Source of the DNA: Bacillus dicomae
GTDB taxonomy: Bacteria > Bacillota > Bacilli > Bacillales > Bacillaceae_G
Reading direction: 5' to 3'
DNA: 64,000 nucleotides
NCBI RefSeq assembly: GCF_006494425.1
Contig: NZ_VHIV01000001.1
Location: forward strand, 992,001 to 1,056,000
Shown here: positions 35,165-43,512 of the stretch, piece after piece
Layout: every line of letters begins with the position of its first letter
Position numbering within the stretch: the first letter of the stretch is position 1
Notes under the pieces: model-generated
What the model was told of the DNA's origin: nothing
Databases searched by the model: none
What the model saw: the letters and a program-made list of their open reading frames with translations, nothing else
Program-made: the position numbers and the translations under genes

Positions 35165-35577
35165 GCAATGAAAGGGTATAGTAGTGAATATCTCCCTATT
35201 TCAGAGAGCTGGTGGTTGGTGTGAATCAGTATATAGATTATTCATGAAGTTCGTCCTGGAGCATCTTTCATAAATCTTACATTGTGAGGAAATGAAGGAC
35301 GGTAGTTTATACCGTTATCAAATAAAGTGGTGAAGATTGTTTCACAACTAGGGTGGTACCGCGATATTTATCGTCCCTACGTATTTACGTAGGGACGTTT
35401 TTTATTTAGGTCCTAACTTTGTTGTGGCTTCATAACTAGGGTGGTACCGCGATATTTTATCGTCCCTACGTATTTGCGTAGGGACGTTTTTTATTTAGGT
35501 CCTAACTTTGTTGTATCTTCATAACTAGGGTGGTACCGCGATATTTTTGTCGTCCCTACGTATTTGCGTAGGGGCGT
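35165..35577 (+). promoter_or_regulatory. T-box leader, specifier TTC (Phe), with three antiterminator/terminator cassettes
   Basis: A single Stem I (AGAGAGCTGGTGGTTGGTG near 35203) is followed by the specifier context GAAG-TTC-GTCCTGGAG, with TTC at 35250-35252. The T-box AGGGTGGTACCGCG then occurs three times, at 35350-35363, 35438-35451 and 35527-35540. Each copy is followed by its own terminator, CGTCCCTACG pairing with CGTAGGGACG (or CGTAGGGGCG in the third), plus T's. The repeat unit is 88-89 bases. The spacer sequence between copies (TTTAGGTCCTAACTTTGTTGT) is nearly identical in units 2 and 3, so the cassettes arose by tandem duplication. Confidence 0.92.
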
Positions 35578-35682
35578 TTTTTATTATTAGGGAGGACGTG
35601 AGTGTATTAGAAAAGAGTATTGATAGAACAATATAAATACCAGATTGTAAAACAGAAAAAGAGACAGAGAGGAGATTAATAA

Positions 35683-37020
35683 ATGAATTCACAGCAATGG
35701 ACTTCGAAATTAGGTTTCGTATTAGCTGCAGCGGGTTCTGCAATTGGACTAGGGGCGATTTGGAAATTCCCGTATATGGCTGGTATCGGAGGAGGCGGAG
35801 CGTTCTTCCTTATTTTCATCGGTTTCACATTATTAATTGGTTTACCGCTATTATTAGCTGAATTCGTTATCGGTAGAAGTACACAAAAAGAGGCCGTTGA
35901 TGCGTATAGAGAAATCGCACCAAAAACATTATGGCCATGGTTAGGGAAACTAGGGATTGTAACTTGTTTCATATTACTTTCTTTCTACAGTGTTGTAGGA
36001 GGCTGGATTTTATTATATTTATGGAATGCAATTACAGGTAGACTATGGGAAGGAAATGGAGCATACGAAGCTACGTTTGGTGAAATCATTTCCAATCCGT
36101 ATTTAGCAGTTGGATCACAGCTATTATTCATCCTTATTACTATTTTTATCGTAAGTAAAGGTGTACAAAATGGTGTTGAAAAAGTAAATAAATATTTCAT
36201 GCCAGCACTATTCGTTTTATTCTTTGTATTAATCGTTCGTGCACTTACATTAGACGGTGCTGGAGAAGGAGTTCGTTTCTTCTTACAACCTGATTTCTCA
36301 CATGTAACATCAGAAATCATTTTATATGCAATGGGACAATCGTTCTTCTCGCTATCTGTCGGTGTAGCCGTTATGGTAACGTATAGCTCATACTTACCGA
36401 AAGAGGAAAGTTTACCGCGTTCAGCATTTTCTATCGTAGCTTTAACATTAGTAATTACATTACTTGCAGGGCTAGCAATTTTCCCAGTTGTATTCGCATT
36501 TGGGATGGAACCATCTCAAGGACCGGGACTATTATTTATCGTATTGCCAGCTATTTTCAGTAAAATGGCATTCGGAAAATTATTCTTCATCGTTTTCTTA
36601 TTACTATTCTTCTTTGCGACTATTACATCAGCAATTTCGATGTTAGAAATTAGCGTTGCATCTTTAACTGCAAAAGGTAAAGGGAAACGTGAAAAAATGG
36701 CTTTAATCGTAGGGTTATTAATCTTCGTTGTTGGAGTACCATCAGCATTATCATTTGGTATATTAAGTGATCTGAAGATTTTCGGAAAGACAGTCTTTGA
36801 TTTAGCAGATTATGCAGTTAGTAACGTACTAATGCCACTTGGTGTTTTATTAGTTTCCATCTTTGTTCCTTTAAAAATGAAGAAAGGTGTATTAATGAAA
36901 GAGCTTGGTGTAAGTAAAAATAAAGGCTTTAAACTGTTCGTATTATGGTTATTCTTACTTCGTTTTATCGCACCAATTGCGATTATTATCGTATTCTTAA
37001 ATGTACTTGGCATTATTTAA
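35683..37020 (+). CDS. Sodium-dependent symporter (NSS/SNF family), likely phenylalanine uptake
   Basis: This 445-residue LeuT-fold transporter has the first-helix signature [24 protein letters not shown] and about 11-12 helices. The family imports amino acids or related solutes with sodium. The TTC-specifier T-box upstream would turn the gene on when tRNA-Phe is uncharged, so phenylalanine or a precursor is the probable substrate. That inference rests on the leader, not on binding-site residues. It resembles YocR/YhdH of B. subtilis. The start follows GAGAGGAGATTAATAA. A perfect hairpin terminates it. Confidence 0.9.
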   Translation: MNSQQWTSKLGFVLAAAGSAIGLGAIWKFPYMAGIGGGGAFFLIFIGFTLLIGLPLLLAEFVIGRSTQKEAVDAYREIAPKTLWPWLGKLGIVTCFILLSFYSVVGGWILLYLWNAITGRLWEGNGAYEATFGEIISNPYLAVGSQLLFILITIFIVSKGVQNGVEKVNKYFMPALFVLFFVLIVRALTLDGAGEGVRFFLQPDFSHVTSEIILYAMGQSFFSLSVGVAVMVTYSSYLPKEESLPRSAFSIVALTLVITLLAGLAIFPVVFAFGMEPSQGPGLLFIVLPAIFSKMAFGKLFFIVFLLLFFFATITSAISMLEISVASLTAKGKGKREKMALIVGLLIFVVGVPSALSFGILSDLKIFGKTVFDLADYAVSNVLMPLGVLLVSIFVPLKMKKGVLMKELGVSKNKGFKLFVLWLFLLRFIAPIAIIIVFLNVLGII

Positions 37021-37024
37021 AAAG

Positions 37025-37061
37025 AAAGATAGCGTATCGCTCTATGATACGCTATCTTTTT
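37025..37061 (+). terminator. Terminator of the symporter gene
   Basis: AAAGATAGCGTATC and GATACGCTATCTTT form a 14-bp stem, and its T-run is also the left TTTAT flank of the bcr1 element. Confidence 0.85.
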
Positions 37062-37214
37062 ATCCCGCATTAACGGGCAGTAAGACCCCGCCTCAAAACT
37101 CAGCAGAAGCGAAGAATTAAGGTGGGAGATCAACTGCCCGTAAAAGCCCGATTGGTTCAACTAATAATTAGTGGGGGCTGGACAAAGCCCCCACTGATTA
37201 AAGTTTCACTTTAT
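37059..37214. repeat. bcr1-type repeat of the B. cereus group, flanked by TTTAT
   Basis: The stretch between two TTTAT pentamers (37059-37063 and 37210-37214) is 156 bases long with both flanks. It is much more structured and GC-rich than its surroundings. It holds ACGGGCAGT paired with ACTGCCCGT (37073-37081, 37133-37141), and at the right end GTGGGGGCT paired with AGCCCCCAC. I recall bcr1 as a roughly 155-bp repeat confined to the B. cereus group, with TTTAT flanks and mobile behaviour. No transposase is present, so it must be moved in trans, if at all. Confidence 0.8.
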
Positions 37215-37915
37215 TTTGCTCTTTTTTGTAGTTCATTTACTGTTACGAACTGATAGCCCTTCTTAGATAATGAGTCTAAAATACCTTTAATGGTCTGTAA
37301 ATTTTCATTAGAATCATCATACATAGAGTGCAGTAAAATGATAGAACCTGGTTTTACATTTTTATTAACATATTCAATTTTATCGGCCGCAGATTTATAA
37401 AAAGTATCGGGTTCAAGATCCCATGTGATTGTTTCAATACTGTTTTTATTTAAATAATAGGGCAGACCAATTAGCTTTTTACCGTTAGGTGGTCTAAAAT
37501 CAATTGCGCCTGTAAATCCTGTCTGGCGGATTAATATATTCGTTTTTTCTATTTCTTCTTTAATAAAAGAAGGGGTTTTGAAAACCATTCTGTTATGAGA
37601 ATATGTATGGTTTCCGATTTGGTGTCCAGATTGTACGATGTCTTCTCCTAACGATAGATTTTTCTCTAATTCATTTCCGATTAAAAAGAAAGTAGCTTTT
37701 GCATTGTATGTATCTAGTAGCGGTAATATTTGTTTTACATTGTTAGTAGGGCCATCATCAAAAGTTAAAGCAATCACTTTTTCATTTGTTTCTACTCGGT
37801 TTGTTAAATCTCCAAACAATTGAAAACTTCTTGCGTTCATCAATTTGTATGTTCCAAATAATGCTACAGTAATAATGAATAATGTAACGATTGTAATGAT
37901 TATTTTCTTTTTCAT
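37211..37915 (-). CDS. Polysaccharide deacetylase (NodB homology)
   Basis: The 234-residue protein has an uncleaved N-terminal membrane anchor (IIITIVTLFIITVALFGTY) and a NodB domain. Motif 1 is LTFDDGPT, motif 2 is NHTYSHNRM with the HxxxH zinc ligands, and motif 4 includes ILLHS. Motif 3 reads RPPNG where RPPYG is usual. It would deacetylate a wall glycan, probably peptidoglycan GlcNAc or MurNAc. The stop codon lies inside the right TTTAT flank of the bcr1 repeat. The start follows GAGGTTGCTTT. Confidence 0.9.
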   Translation of the reverse strand: MKKKIIITIVTLFIITVALFGTYKLMNARSFQLFGDLTNRVETNEKVIALTFDDGPTNNVKQILPLLDTYNAKATFFLIGNELEKNLSLGEDIVQSGHQIGNHTYSHNRMVFKTPSFIKEEIEKTNILIRQTGFTGAIDFRPPNGKKLIGLPYYLNKNSIETITWDLEPDTFYKSAADKIEYVNKNVKPGSIILLHSMYDDSNENLQTIKGILDSLSKKGYQFVTVNELQKRAK

Positions 37916-38057
37916 AAAGCAACCTCACTATATTTTTGGATTGGACTAAAAAGTATTATATCAAACTAAGTAATTGTATGCTTTAAAAGGATGTGGATGC
38001 AAGGGAAAGGAATTTATCATATAATAAAATGCAAAAGGTATATTAGGAGGTGTTTAA

Positions 38058-38141
38058 ATGGCGATTATAATTCAATTGCCGGACACTGCAACGTCTCATG
38101 CAAAGCCAAGTATGGAAATGGCGATACTTTGCGTGAGGTAG
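38058..38141 (+). CDS. Very short ORF with strong SD (27 aa), doubtful
   Basis: ATG after TTAGGAGGTGTTTAA opens 27 codons, starting MAIIIQLPDTATSHAK and ending AILCVR. The composition looks unlike a conserved protein. Another frame of the same DNA (38059-38149) reads GHCNVSCKAKYGNGDTLREVDK and looks more protein-like but lacks a start. The region also holds an 11-bp inverted repeat (38099-38109 with 38189-38199). It may be a degraded gene or a structured RNA. Confidence 0.25.
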   Translation: MAIIIQLPDTATSHAKPSMEMAILCVR

Positions 38142-38240
38142 ACAAGTAATATACAATCGCCTAAATGAGCTCGTATCATTTTTTATATTTGGCTTTGCAC
38201 CTTATTGAAATGAACCATAAAAAATAAGGGGCGAGCAGAA

Positions 38241-38504
38241 ATGAAATACGTTAAAGCAGCGACGGTTTTACCAGAAAGTTTAATTACTGAAATTCAAAAG
38301 TATATACAAGGTGAAACAATTTACATTCCAAAACAAGAAACAAAACGTTATAAATGGGGTACACGATCTGGAGGAAGAAAACAGTTAGATGAAAGAAATA
38401 AAGCGATTAAAGAAGCGTTTAAAAGTGGGATTTCCGTTCATCAACTTGCAGAGGAGTATTTTCTTTCCGGAGAAACGATTAAAAAGATAGTGTATTCTAA
38501 ATGA
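38241..38504 (+). CDS. CD3324 family small protein with helix-turn-helix-like tail
   Basis: The 87-residue protein starts MKYVKAATVLPESLITEIQKYI and ends with a helix-turn-helix-like segment (ISVHQLAEEYFLSGETIKKIVYS). A basic linker with WGTRSGGRKQLDERN separates the parts. It matches my memory of the CD3324 family, found in Firmicutes as stand-alone genes and related to Mor-type regulators. DNA binding is likely but targets are unknown. The start follows GGGGCGAGCAGAA, and a strong hairpin follows the stop. Confidence 0.8.
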   Translation: MKYVKAATVLPESLITEIQKYIQGETIYIPKQETKRYKWGTRSGGRKQLDERNKAIKEAFKSGISVHQLAEEYFLSGETIKKIVYSK

Positions 38505-38508
38505 AGAT

Positions 38509-38553
38509 AAAAGAGTCTAGTTCAAATATTATTTTGAACTAGACTCTTTTTGT
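38509..38553 (+). terminator. Terminator of the CD3324 family gene
   Basis: AAAAGAGTCTAGTTCAAA and TTTGAACTAGACTCTTTT form an 18-bp stem around a 6-base loop, followed by TG and T's. Confidence 0.9.
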
Positions 38554-38663
38554 TTTGTATGTATCGGATATATTGTATATGAATGGACAAGATAATAGAA
38601 AAAATGTGCCGTTTTTTACTAGAATATAGAGCATTTGAGTGAAAAGCAGAAAGGTGAGCATAT

Positions 38664-39350
38664 ATGAATCATTTAGGACAAATAACGATAGAACTATTTT
38701 TTGGTTTTTTTGTGCTATTGATCGCTACTAAAATATTAGGGAAGACACAAATATCTCAGTTAACGCCATTTGATTTTATTTCTGCCATTGTTCTCGGAGA
38801 ATTAGTCGGAAATACTATATATGATCCGGAAATAAAAGTATGGTCTATTTTATATGCAGTACTTGTATGGGTAGTATTAATCTATTCAATAGAAGTGATA
38901 ACACAAAAATTTAGAGGAACGAGAAGTTTTTTTGAAGGCTCCCCTTCAATCATTATCCGTAATGGATATATTGATCGGGAACAATTAAGTTCAAATCATT
39001 TGGATATTAATCAACTACAACAAATGCTTAGGCAACAAAAAGACATATTTTCAATCAGAGAAGTTGAATATATGATTTTGGAACCTAATGGGAACATAAG
39101 CGTTCTAAAGAAAAGTAAATACGAATCACCCACTATAAATGATTTAAGTCTAAAACATAAGCCTGTATACTTACCTATTTCATTAATTAGTGATGGGAAA
39201 GTAGTGAAGGATAATTTGAGAGAAGCAGGTTTTGATGAAGGTTGGCTTTATAAACAAATAAAACAAAAAGGGATTACTAAATTTGAGGACGTATTATATG
39301 CGGAATGGAAATCAGATGATGGATTCTTTTGTCAGGAAATGAATCGATAG
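38664..39350 (+). CDS. DUF421 family membrane protein (YetF-like)
   Basis: The 228-residue protein has three hydrophobic helices in the first 85 residues (LFFGFFVLLIATKILGKTQISQLTPFDFISAIVLGELVGN), the hallmark of DUF421. A cytoplasmic DUF421 domain follows, with FEGSPSIIIRNGYID and LRQQKDIFSIREVEYMILEPNG. YetF-type proteins are reported in spore membranes as part of germinant-related channels in Bacillus, with several paralogues. Here the role is not known. The ATG follows AAGGTGAGC. No partner gene adjoins. Confidence 0.85.
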   Translation: MNHLGQITIELFFGFFVLLIATKILGKTQISQLTPFDFISAIVLGELVGNTIYDPEIKVWSILYAVLVWVVLIYSIEVITQKFRGTRSFFEGSPSIIIRNGYIDREQLSSNHLDINQLQQMLRQQKDIFSIREVEYMILEPNGNISVLKKSKYESPTINDLSLKHKPVYLPISLISDGKVVKDNLREAGFDEGWLYKQIKQKGITKFEDVLYAEWKSDDGFFCQEMNR

Positions 39351-39464
39351 AAAATAATCAGTGTAGTTATGTAATTTTCATTTCTAAGTTATCTTTTACA
39401 TATCAAAAAACTGAATCATTGTATACAATAAGACTAGATCAACAATTTGTATGGAGTGATAAAA

Positions 39465-40106
39465 ATGGAAGCTTTTATTAGAAGTGATCAATATAATTTT
39501 ATAAAATCACAAGCTTATATTTTAGCAAATGGGCATGCAACGGCAAATGATAGAGGTGTAATTCAAGCGTTAAAATCACTTGCGATTGAAAAGATAATAC
39601 ATGTATTTGAGAATTTAACGGATGAACAGAAAGAGTTAATTGATACGGTATTAACAGTTCAAAATAGAGAAGATGCAGAATCGTTTTTAATGAAAATAAA
39701 TCCGTATGTCATTCCTTTTCAGGAAGTTACAGCGCAAACATTAAAAAAATTATTTCCTAAAGCGAAAAAGTTAAAACTTCCTGATATGGAAGAACTGGAT
39801 ATGAAAGAATTATCTTATTTAAGCTGGATTGATAAAGGGTCAAGCAGGAAATTTATTATAGCGAAAAATGATAAAAATAAGTTTGTTGGTCTGCAAGGTA
39901 CGTTCCAAAGTTTAAATAAAAAAAGCATTTGTTCATTATGTCATGGGCATGAAGAAGTTGGGATGTTTTTAGTTGAAATTAAAGGTGATGTACCAGGAAC
40001 TTTCGTGAAAAAGGGAAACTATATTTGCAAAGATGGTGTAGCTTGTAATCAGAATATGAAATCTCTTGATAAATTACATGATTTTATTGAGCGATTGAAG
40101 AAATAA
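39465..40106 (+). CDS. FusB/FusC-type elongation factor G-binding protein
   Basis: The 213-residue protein equals the length of FusB. It has an N-terminal helical bundle (EAFIRSDQYNFIKSQAYIL) and a C-terminal treble-clef zinc finger with CSLCHGHEE (two Cys) and CKDGVACNQ (two Cys). FusB proteins bind EF-G on the ribosome and free it from fusidic-acid-locked complexes. Chromosomal homologues in Bacillus and Listeria may act as EF-G recycling factors. I chose the ATG at 39465, preceded by GGAGTG, over an upstream in-frame ATG. A terminator follows. Confidence 0.88.
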   Translation: MEAFIRSDQYNFIKSQAYILANGHATANDRGVIQALKSLAIEKIIHVFENLTDEQKELIDTVLTVQNREDAESFLMKINPYVIPFQEVTAQTLKKLFPKAKKLKLPDMEELDMKELSYLSWIDKGSSRKFIIAKNDKNKFVGLQGTFQSLNKKSICSLCHGHEEVGMFLVEIKGDVPGTFVKKGNYICKDGVACNQNMKSLDKLHDFIERLKK

Positions 40107-40111
40107 AATGG

Positions 40112-40142
40112 AAAACCTCTAGTGCTTAAACTGGAGGTTTTT
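40112..40142 (+). terminator. Terminator of the FusB-type gene
   Basis: AAAACCTCTAGT and ACTGGAGGTTTT pair with one mismatch, followed by T's. Confidence 0.7.
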
Positions 40143-40270
40143 GTTTTTTGAAGAAGTAATAATAGGCGTCTTTTGTAGCTGTAAATTTATAAAAAAATCA
40201 GGTCATTTATAATGAAATTTGATAAAAATATTTATTGGGATACAGTTGCTTATATGCAAGGAGGAAAAAC

Positions 40271-41167
40271 ATGAGTTACATTTCATCGAAAGAAGAGGTG
40301 TTAAAAGTGAAACGCTGGCCGAAAAATATGATAGCAGCGGGACGTGCTCATACAGTTGCTCTGAAATCAGATGGAACGGTGGTAGCAGTGGGGCGAAATA
40401 AAGAAGGAGAATGCAATGTAAGTGGCTGGCGAGATATTGAAGCGGTCGCAGCAGGAAATGTTCATATGGCGACGAACACGGGTAATGCTCATACAATCGC
40501 TCTTAAAAGTGATAATACTGTAGAAGCTGTTGGGTGGAATAAGCATGATCAATGTGGTGTAAATGAATGGAATGACATTGTATCGGTCGCGGCGGGGTGG
40601 CGTCGTACCATTGGCCTGAAACCGGATGGAACGGTAATAGCAGTGGGGCGAAATAAAGAAGGAGAATGCAATGTAGGTAGTTGGCGAGATATTGTGGCGG
40701 CTGAGGTGGGTGATTGGCATACAGTTGGACTTACATTGGGCGGAACAGTGACGGCAGTGGGGAATAATCGATATGGTCAATGCAGTGTAAGTGACTGGCG
40801 CGGTATCGTGGAGTTGGCGGCAGGTTACCTTCATACTGTGGGTCTGAAATCAGATGGAACGATGATGGCTGTCGGTAATAATAAACATGGTCAATGTGAT
40901 GTAAGAAGCCGGCGTGATATTGTGGAAATAGCGGCAGGGAGTAAGCATACAGTCGCTCTTAAATCAGATGGTACTGTAGTGGCAATGGGTTCGAATGAGT
41001 ATGGTCAATGTAATGTAAGCGATTGGCGTGATATTGTAGCGATAGCGGCTGGTTGTGCGCATACAGTCGGTCTTAAATCAGATGGCATCGTTGTGGCAGT
41101 AGGTGATAATACATATGGTCAATGCAATGTAAGTAGTTGGCACAACATCCGATTGCCCGGTAATTAG
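40271..41167 (+). CDS. RCC1-repeat seven-bladed beta-propeller protein
   Basis: The 298-residue protein consists of seven RCC1 repeats of about 38-39 residues after a 25-residue start. Each repeat follows the pattern AAG-x-HTVALKSDGTVVAVGRNKEGECNV. The seven copies should close a full propeller. No signal peptide or enzyme motif is visible, so it is probably a cytosolic binding scaffold. Blade 1 has a 10-residue insertion (NVHMATNTGN). Two 38-base stretches in blades 1 and 3 (40383-40420 and 40638-40675) are identical, which suggests recent exchange between repeats. The ATG follows AAGGAGG. Confidence 0.88.
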   Translation: MSYISSKEEVLKVKRWPKNMIAAGRAHTVALKSDGTVVAVGRNKEGECNVSGWRDIEAVAAGNVHMATNTGNAHTIALKSDNTVEAVGWNKHDQCGVNEWNDIVSVAAGWRRTIGLKPDGTVIAVGRNKEGECNVGSWRDIVAAEVGDWHTVGLTLGGTVTAVGNNRYGQCSVSDWRGIVELAAGYLHTVGLKSDGTMMAVGNNKHGQCDVRSRRDIVEIAAGSKHTVALKSDGTVVAMGSNEYGQCNVSDWRDIVAIAAGCAHTVGLKSDGIVVAVGDNTYGQCNVSSWHNIRLPGN

Positions 41168-41240
41168 TTTTTAATAATGATTTGTTGATGTGGAATGAAA
41201 GCTGTTGTTTTTATTATTGTATGGTACTTGTTTCAAAGAT

Positions 41241-41282
41241 AAAAACGCATCGTACTTTGAAAAGAGAGCACGATGCGTTTTT
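41241..41282. terminator. Terminator between the RCC1 gene and msrA
   Basis: AAAAACGCATCGT and ACGATGCGTTTTT pair, with A and T runs that fit both directions. Confidence 0.85.
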
Positions 41283-41283
41283 A

Positions 41284-41820
41284 TTATTTTTTTTGCCAAT
41301 TTTCTTTTATAAAGTCTGCACGACCGGATTCTTTTTGCTCAATAGCATATTTCTCAGGGTTCTTTTTATAGAAATGCTGATGGTATTCCTCTGCTGCGTA
41401 AAAAGGTGCAGCAGGACGAATTTCAGTCACGATTGGATCTTTAAACATCCCGCTTTCTGTAAGAGCTTGTTTTGATTTTTCAGCAAGCCCTTTTTGTGTT
41501 TCGTTATGATAAAAAATAGCGGTACGATAAGATGGACCACGGTCAAAAAATTGTCCGCTATCATCAGTTGGATCGATTTGTGGCCAATATAAGTCTAGTA
41601 ATTTCTGATAAGGAAAAATAGAAGGATCGAATGTAATTTGAACAACTTCTAAATGTCCAGATGTTCCAGCTTTTACTTGTTCATATGTTGGGTTTTCTAC
41701 ATGACCTCCTGCATAGCCAGAAAGTACTTTATGAATACCAGGAAGTTCATCAAATGGTTTTACCATGCACCAAAAGCAACCGCCTGCGAAGGTTGCGAGT
41801 TCGTATGTTTTTTCGGACAT
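41284..41820 (-). CDS. msrA: Peptide-methionine (S)-S-oxide reductase MsrA
   Basis: MsrA reduces the S-epimer of methionine sulfoxide in proteins, using thioredoxin. The 178-residue protein has the active site GGCFWC with the catalytic Cys15, followed by [29 protein letters not shown] and RAAIFYHNE-like [10 protein letters not shown] chose the ATG at 41820 because AGGAGGATTACAGC precedes it. A longer frame starts at a point with no ribosome site. MsrB is not adjacent, so it must lie elsewhere. It converges on the RCC1 gene. Confidence 0.95.
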   Translation of the reverse strand: MSEKTYELATFAGGCFWCMVKPFDELPGIHKVLSGYAGGHVENPTYEQVKAGTSGHLEVVQITFDPSIFPYQKLLDLYWPQIDPTDDSGQFFDRGPSYRTAIFYHNETQKGLAEKSKQALTESGMFKDPIVTEIRPAAPFYAAEEYHQHFYKKNPEKYAIEQKESGRADFIKENWQKK

Positions 41821-41910
41821 TGCTGTAATCCTCCTAAATGTATATGTTTTATATAGTATTATATAAATTGTTTTATTGCGCAATAAAAAAGATTTGAAAA
41901 TATATGTTTT

Positions 41911-42669
41911 TTATAAACAAGATCCTCCGCTCACATCAATTAATTGTCCAGTTATCCAGCGGCTGTTTGGAGAAGCAAGGAATGCAGCAGTATCGGCAAT
42001 GTCTTCTACTTCACCTAAGCGATTGAAAGCGGAAATAGTAGTAGCGTACTGCTTCATCATCGGGTCGCTCAAGAGTTCTGCATTCATATCTGTTTTAATA
42101 AATCCTGGAAGTATTGCATTCACCGTTATTCCTCGTGCTCCAAGCTGTTTTGCTAGCGTAAAAGTCATTGTATTAATAGCGCCTTTCGTCATACTATATG
42201 CAACAAAATCAGGTAAAGAAATGCGGGTCGCAGCGGATGAAATATTAATAATTCGGCTATTGTCACGTAAACGTGGCAGTGCTTGTTGAATGATAAAGAA
42301 TGGTGCTTTTGCATTTACTGAAAACATTCTATCAAAAAATTGTTCAGTCGTTTCTTCAATAAAAGCACCAGGACCAATGCCAGCATTGTTTATTAAAATA
42401 TCAAATTGTGTTTCACCAGTGTGCTTTTGTAATTCAGTATCTAAAGCGTTATAAAGGTTTTCTACACCGTGTAAGGATTCTAAATTTGCGCCGATAGAAA
42501 AAGCTTGGCCACCATTTGATTGAATTTCATGAACAGTTTCTTCAGCGTCATCTTTTCGATTACCGTAATGAACAGCAACTAATGCACCGTCATTTGCTAA
42601 ACGTTTAGCGATCGCTCGTCCAATTCCTCGGCTTGCTCCTGTAACTAATGCTACTTTCCCTTTTAACAT
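41911..42669 (-). CDS. SDR family oxidoreductase
   Basis: The 252-residue protein is a classical short-chain dehydrogenase with the cofactor loop TGASRGIG, the NNAG motif and the catalytic YSMTK plus an upstream Ser (NISSAATR). It resembles FabG-like 3-oxoacyl reductases and sugar or steroid dehydrogenases, and probably uses NADPH, given the basic residue after the loop (HYGNRKDDAEE). The substrate is unknown. It is monocistronic, divergent from the ilv operon. The start follows AGGAGATGAGGAAACT. Confidence 0.88.
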   Translation of the reverse strand: MLKGKVALVTGASRGIGRAIAKRLANDGALVAVHYGNRKDDAEETVHEIQSNGGQAFSIGANLESLHGVENLYNALDTELQKHTGETQFDILINNAGIGPGAFIEETTEQFFDRMFSVNAKAPFFIIQQALPRLRDNSRIINISSAATRISLPDFVAYSMTKGAINTMTFTLAKQLGARGITVNAILPGFIKTDMNAELLSDPMMKQYATTISAFNRLGEVEDIADTAAFLASPNSRWITGQLIDVSGGSCL

Positions 42670-42823
42670 AGTTTCCTCATCTCCTCATAAACTTTATAAG
42701 TTTTTCTTTATGTAGTAATGCAAACATACTTAAGTAATATATGAGTGTATGTAAGTAATGCATTCCAATTTTGATTTGAGAAAAAATAAATAGAATGAAT
42801 TTTTATTTTTTTGAAAAAACATG

Positions 42824-42853
42824 TTGACAATGAAAAGAACAACGTCCTATAAT
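42824..42853 (+). promoter_or_regulatory. SigA promoter of the ilv operon leader
   Basis: TTGACA (42824-42829), an 18-base spacer and TATAAT (42848-42853). Confidence 0.8.
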
Positions 42854-42899
42854 ACGTGTAACAAATAAAAGTTAATTAAGAATTTTCTAATTTTAAATG

Positions 42900-43197
42900 T
42901 TGTATATGCAAAGAAGAGGAAAGTAGATGATTATGATCGTTTCAGAGAGCTACTCCTAGGCTGTGAGAGTAGTAACAATCGGATCATTGAAGATCACCTC
43001 GGAGCATCGCTTGCGAAAGGGAAACTGAGTAGAGGGCGGCGGCATCGTCTCCGGTAAAAGGACGGGGGTCTAATTGGACCTACAGAGCTTATATTTCGTG
43101 AGAAATATAAGGAAGCTGAGTGGTAACGCGAAACTCTCGCCTCAGCAATCAAAGCTACTAAATTGTAGTAGTTGATTGCTGAGGCGAGAGTTTTTAT
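42900..43197 (+). promoter_or_regulatory. T-box leader 1 of the ilv operon, specifier ATC (Ile)
   Basis: The leader has CAGAGAGCTACTCC, the specifier context GAAG-ATC-ACCTCGGAGC with ATC at 42993-42995, and the T-box form GAGTGGTAACGCG at 43118-43130. The terminator is a very long hairpin of at least 22 bp (CTCTCGCCTCAGCAATCAA with its complement), ending at 43193, with T's. ATC is an Ile codon, so uncharged tRNA-Ile would release termination. Confidence 0.9.
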
Positions 43198-43227
43198 TTT
43201 AAAAAATAGAATAAGAGAATGCGTAGA

Positions 43228-43512
43228 AGAGGAGAGTAAATGATAGGCATTGTTTCAGAGAGCTGCCCCTAGGCTGTGAGGGTGGTAACAATCGAGTCTT
43301 TGAAAATCACCTCGGAGTACTACTTTTGAAAGCAAGTAAAAAGTAGCGGAGTTGTTTCCGATAGAAAAACTAAAGTCTAATTGGACTTGCAGAGCTTATA
43401 TTTCGTGAGAAGTGTAAGGAAGCTGAGTGGTACCACGATTCCCTCGTCTCAGCAATGGATTGCTACAAGTATGTAAGTAATCGATTGTTGAGACGAGTAT
43501 ATTTTTAAGGTT
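43228..43512 (+). promoter_or_regulatory. T-box leader 2 of the ilv operon, specifier ATC (Ile)
   Basis: A second full copy follows, closely similar to the first. The specifier is GAAA-ATC-ACCTCGGAGT (ATC at 43306-43308) and the T-box is GAGTGGTACCACG (43435-43447). The terminator pairs CTCGTCTCAGCAAT with ATTGTTGAGACGAG, and the following T-run is interrupted (TATATTTTTAAGG). In series the two leaders require two antitermination events. Confidence 0.9.

Noticed and set aside
42879-42895. CodY box in the ilv leader (AATTTTCTAATTTTA)
   Set aside because: It has five mismatches to the palindromic consensus as I recall it, all but one in the right half, so I do not call it.
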